The position numbers and the translations under genes were made by a program. Positions 6,513 through 8,459 of a DNA stretch of 8,459 bases are shown here, piece by piece (the stretch's first letter is position 1; every line of letters starts with the position of its first letter). This stretch comes from Verrucomicrobiota bacterium (GTDB lineage Bacteria; Verrucomicrobiota; Verrucomicrobiia; Verrucomicrobiales; DEV007), in NCBI GenBank assembly GCA_027618625.1, contig JAQCER010000099.1, positions 1-8,459 on the forward strand, in the 5' to 3' direction. The notes beneath the pieces are model-generated. The model saw only the letters and a list, made by a program, of their open reading frames with translations, was not told the origin of the DNA and made no database searches.

Positions 6513-7366
6513 CCGCTGATCTCCTTTAGCTCCGAGAGGGCTTGCTGATACTCCTCAGGATTGGGAGCGCGGTAGTGCCAGATCGGGACGTGTTCCATGT
6601 ACGACACGCCTTTGCCTTTTACCGTGTTACACAGTGCTACAAAAGGCTTGCCGCCTTGCCGGGAAAGGACTGCATCACCTATCGCCTGCGCATCGTGGCC
6701 GTTAACTTCCGCAGTTTCCCAACCGAACGATGCGAACTTATCCGCCAATGGATGGAAAGCGGGATGCCCTTCACTCATACGCTCCAAGCCGGAGAAGTCA
6801 TTAACATCAACAAAGGCAACCAGATTCTCGAGCTTAAGGTTGCCTGCCATCATCGCGCCTTCCCAGGTTGATCCCTCCTGGCACTCGCCATCACTCAAAA
6901 CTAGGAACACACGCCCATCGCGCTTCAGGCTGCGTTCCGCATAGGCCATGCCTGTGGCGATGCCCATGCCGTGACCAAGAGAGCCGGTGGACGCTGCAAT
7001 CCCGGGAATGCCGAAGTCCGGGTGAGCCCCAAGACGTCCTTGCGGCGTGCAGTAATCATCCAAATCAACACGCGACAAGATCCCCAACTCTTCGAGAATC
7101 ACGTACTGAATCATGCAGCCGTGTCCTTTGGACATCAAAAACACGTCGGGGGACTGTTGCGGTTCCGGCCAGCGCATGAACTCGTGGTACGCAAGGTCGA
7201 CGATTTCGGTGCAGGAGAACGCAGGCGCCACGTGCAGTGCGCCAACCTGTTGGGAAATATCCAGAATGCGTTTGCGATACGCCATACAACGCGTGCGCGC
7301 GCTGGCTGCATCTACGGCGGCATTGCTGGCCGCTGCGCCGCTTGCGATCCGATTGGAAGTGCTCAC
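6509..7366 (-). CDS. Split transketolase, N-terminal subunit (ThDP-binding)
   Basis: A 285-residue homologue of the PP domain of transketolase. Visible are LMSKGHGCMIQY (77-88) with H82, STGSLGHGMG (126-135) with H132, and the ThDP/Mg motif starting SDGECQEG (158-165) and ending at N189 in VDVNDF, so the metal ligands D159 and N189 are kept. GDG is replaced by SDG. I chose the GTG at 7364-7366, two bases after the upstream stop, with a modest GAGAG seven bases before it (7374-7378). An ATG at 7397-7399 is in frame and would add 11 residues, but it would overlap the upstream gene by 31 bases and has no visible Shine-Dalgarno. The stop overlaps the C-terminal subunit start by four bases. A full-length transketolase would be about 650 residues, so the two genes together (589) make one enzyme. 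Confidence 0.9.
   Translation of the reverse strand: MSTSNRIASGAAASNAAVDAASARTRCMAYRKRILDISQQVGALHVAPAFSCTEIVDLAYHEFMRWPEPQQSPDVFLMSKGHGCMIQYVILEELGILSRVDLDDYCTPQGRLGAHPDFGIPGIAASTGSLGHGMGIATGMAYAERSLKRDGRVFLVLSDGECQEGSTWEGAMMAGNLKLENLVAFVDVNDFSGLERMSEGHPAFHPLADKFASFGWETAEVNGHDAQAIGDAVLSRQGGKPFVALCNTVKGKGVSYMEHVPIWHYRAPNPEEYQQALSELKEISG
6521..6526 (-). promoter_or_regulatory. Shine-Dalgarno for transketolase C-terminal subunit
   Basis: AAGGAG on the minus strand, inside the last codons of the N-terminal subunit gene and seven bases before the ATG at 6510-6512. Together with the ATGA overlap it supports translational coupling of the two halves. Confidence 0.75.
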
Positions 7367-7368
7367 TG

Positions 7369-8364
7369 TTAGGCTCTCAGAACGTATTCGGTTGACCATT
7401 CGGCAATTTCTGCTTTATAGCGATTGCCCCATTCAACAACTTCGGCAAGGCCTTCATCCCAGCCAATCTGTGGTTCCCATCCAACGGCATCCTTGATCGC
7501 GCTGGAATCAAGCCAGTAGCGCGAATCCTGCCCCAATCGCTCTCCGGACACCTCACAGATGTCGTCAAATGGAATTCCCATTGCTGCTGCTGTTCGCTCA
7601 ACGACCTCTCGAATCGACGTCGGTTGTGCCGGACCGGCATTGTAAGTGGTGCCGAACGGTGCACCACCTTCTGCAACCAGGTGAATTGCACGTCCGAGGT
7701 CGCGAGCGTGAATGTATGACTTTTCCGCACTACCACCACCGTGTAGCGGCAGCTTGTTGCCGGTCAACCCACACCAAATTGTTTTCGGAATCACGCGATG
7801 CAAAAGCTGCGCGGAACAGTAGGCATTCGAAGGGCGAATGATATTCATCGGGAAGTTGAGGAAGCGGTGAACGGAATCGAGGTAGAGATCGAACGCCACT
7901 TTTGATGCCGCGTACGGACTGGAGGGTTGAATCGGATCCGACTCCTTCGCCGCATGTTCGACTGAACCATACATTTCCGAGGTGCCGATTTGAATAAAGC
8001 GTTCCAGCCAATCACGCTTCATGAGCTCTTCGCTCAAGCGAGCCAGCGCCATCGAATTGGTCTCAAAGAAGCGCCAGGAATGTTTCCACGAAACGGCTCC
8101 TTCTCCTTGGGCGGCGAAGTTGACAATAATTTCGGGTTTCTCTCGGTCGAGCAGCTCCAACAGAAGATCAAGTTCGTGCGTGACGTGTCGAGCGTGGTAC
8201 TCATAACCCTCGCGCCGGTCGATGGCGAGGGAAAACGGCTCCGGGCGCAACGGATTGCGTCCGATCCCTATCACCTTGTTTGGGTTCGCGTGGTCCAGGA
8301 GGTAAAGGGCTGCATGAATTCCGAAGGAACCGCCGCCGCCCAAAATCGCATAAGTCTTGCTCAT
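7369..8364 (-). CDS. Extended SDR, NDP-sugar 4,6-dehydratase/epimerase-like
   Basis: A 331-residue NAD-dependent epimerase/dehydratase-family protein. The dinucleotide motif is G9-GGG-S-F-G15 (G9/G12/G15). The catalytic region reads QIGTSEMYG (125-133) with T128-S129-E130, followed by YAASK with Y151 and K155. A Thr-(Ser/Asp)-Glu triad is the hallmark of sugar 4,6-dehydratases (TSE in GDP-mannose, TDE in dTDP-glucose dehydratase). The C-terminal RLGQDSRYWLDSS (276-288) resembles the RmlB region that contacts the nucleotide. It could be a second dehydratase, an epimerase or a decarboxylase-type SDR; the substrate is not clear. It lies next to the split transketolase, so it may prepare or process the keto-sugar used there (inference). 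The ATG is preceded by GGAAG at a spacing of about ten bases. Confidence 0.86.
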   Translation of the reverse strand: MSKTYAILGGGGSFGIHAALYLLDHANPNKVIGIGRNPLRPEPFSLAIDRREGYEYHARHVTHELDLLLELLDREKPEIIVNFAAQGEGAVSWKHSWRFFETNSMALARLSEELMKRDWLERFIQIGTSEMYGSVEHAAKESDPIQPSSPYAASKVAFDLYLDSVHRFLNFPMNIIRPSNAYCSAQLLHRVIPKTIWCGLTGNKLPLHGGGSAEKSYIHARDLGRAIHLVAEGGAPFGTTYNAGPAQPTSIREVVERTAAAMGIPFDDICEVSGERLGQDSRYWLDSSAIKDAVGWEPQIGWDEGLAEVVEWGNRYKAEIAEWSTEYVLRA

Positions 8365-8415
8365 TTTAATCTGTCTTCCGATGTCATCAGGGCGCGGTAG
8401 TGCCTACCACGCGAA

Positions 8416-8459
8416 TTACTCGATAATTGTCCAGTAGTAGTCGCCGGTGTAGCCAGCTT
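8416..8459 (-). CDS. C-terminal end of an upstream gene (partial, unidentified)
   Basis: The minus strand has three open frames entering from the right edge. The frame ending with TAA at 8416-8418 reads AGYTGDYYWTIIE and has third positions rich in G/C, like the neighbouring genes, so it is the most likely coding frame. That leaves 51 bases before the next ATG. The other two frames end at 8387 (TGA) and as an ATGA overlap at the start of the following gene, but they have poorer codon composition. Thirteen residues are too few to name a family. Confidence 0.35.
   Translation of the reverse strand, partial: AGYTGDYYWTIIE

Larger units (their letters stand above)
1..8459 (-). other. Single co-directional sugar-nucleotide operon (internal segment)
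   Basis: All recognised genes read leftward and are packed almost without spacing. Junctions in transcription order are: 4 nt or less between the SDR at 7369-8364 and the first transketolase half; a 4-nt ATGA overlap between the two transketolase halves; 33 nt to the C-methyltransferase; 9 nt to the epimerase; an overlap of about 11 nt to the reductase; 29 nt to the O-methyltransferase; 2 nt to the Nudix gene; a 1-nt TAATG overlap to rfbF; and a 4-nt GTGA overlap to rfbG. This spacing implies one transcript with translational coupling. Neither operon end is inside the window. I saw no terminator-like hairpin with a T-run and no clear promoter in the short gaps. There is no stretch above 300 bases without a gene. 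Confidence 0.85.

Noticed and set aside
1..8459. Mobile elements, CRISPR arrays, tRNA/rRNA genes
   Set aside because: No terminal inverted repeats, transposase motifs, regularly spaced repeats or RNA-gene-like segments were seen; the window is filled by protein genes.

Overview
The window is a slice of one bacterial sugar-nucleotide / surface-polysaccharide operon. Ten recognisable genes and a fragment of an eleventh all lie on the minus strand, so transcription runs from the right edge to the left. Gaps are at most a few tens of bases and several genes overlap (by 1, 4, 4 and about 11 nt), so no internal promoter or terminator is expected and none was seen. The families are those of Gram-negative O-antigen/capsule loci, and the base composition is moderately GC-rich. 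A proteobacterium is the most likely host, but nothing here fixes the genus.

Order of transcription (right to left): the last codons of an unknown gene (8416-8459); an extended SDR resembling NDP-sugar 4,6-dehydratases/epimerases (7369-8364); the N- and C-terminal halves of a split transketolase (6509-7366 and 5598-6512); a sugar C-methyltransferase of the TylC3/NovU/TcaB9 type (4284-5564); an RmlC-like 3,5-epimerase (3738-4274); an SDR 4-ketoreductase/epimerase-like protein (2837-3748); a CmcI/rhamnosyl O-methyltransferase-family protein (2046-2807); a canonical Nudix hydrolase (1546-2043); glucose-1-phosphate cytidylyltransferase rfbF (773-1546); and CDP-glucose 4,6-dehydratase rfbG (1-776, cut by the left edge).

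The genes can be read together as follows. RfbF and RfbG are the committed pair that makes CDP-4-keto-6-deoxy-D-glucose. The 4-keto group activates C3 and C5, which suits the RmlC-like epimerase and the C-methyltransferase. The SDR at 2837-3748 could then reduce the 4-keto group, and the CmcI-like enzyme could add an O-methyl group. The best-supported inference is a branched (C-methylated), possibly O-methylated, CDP-linked 6-deoxyhexose. The split transketolase and the first SDR do not belong to the classical abequose/paratose/tyvelose pathway. They suggest a two-carbon transfer, either onto a keto-sugar (a longer branch) or to make an unusual sugar precursor. RfbH, the 3-dehydratase that usually accompanies RfbF/RfbG, is not in the window and may lie beyond the left edge. 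The final sugar cannot be settled from sequence alone.
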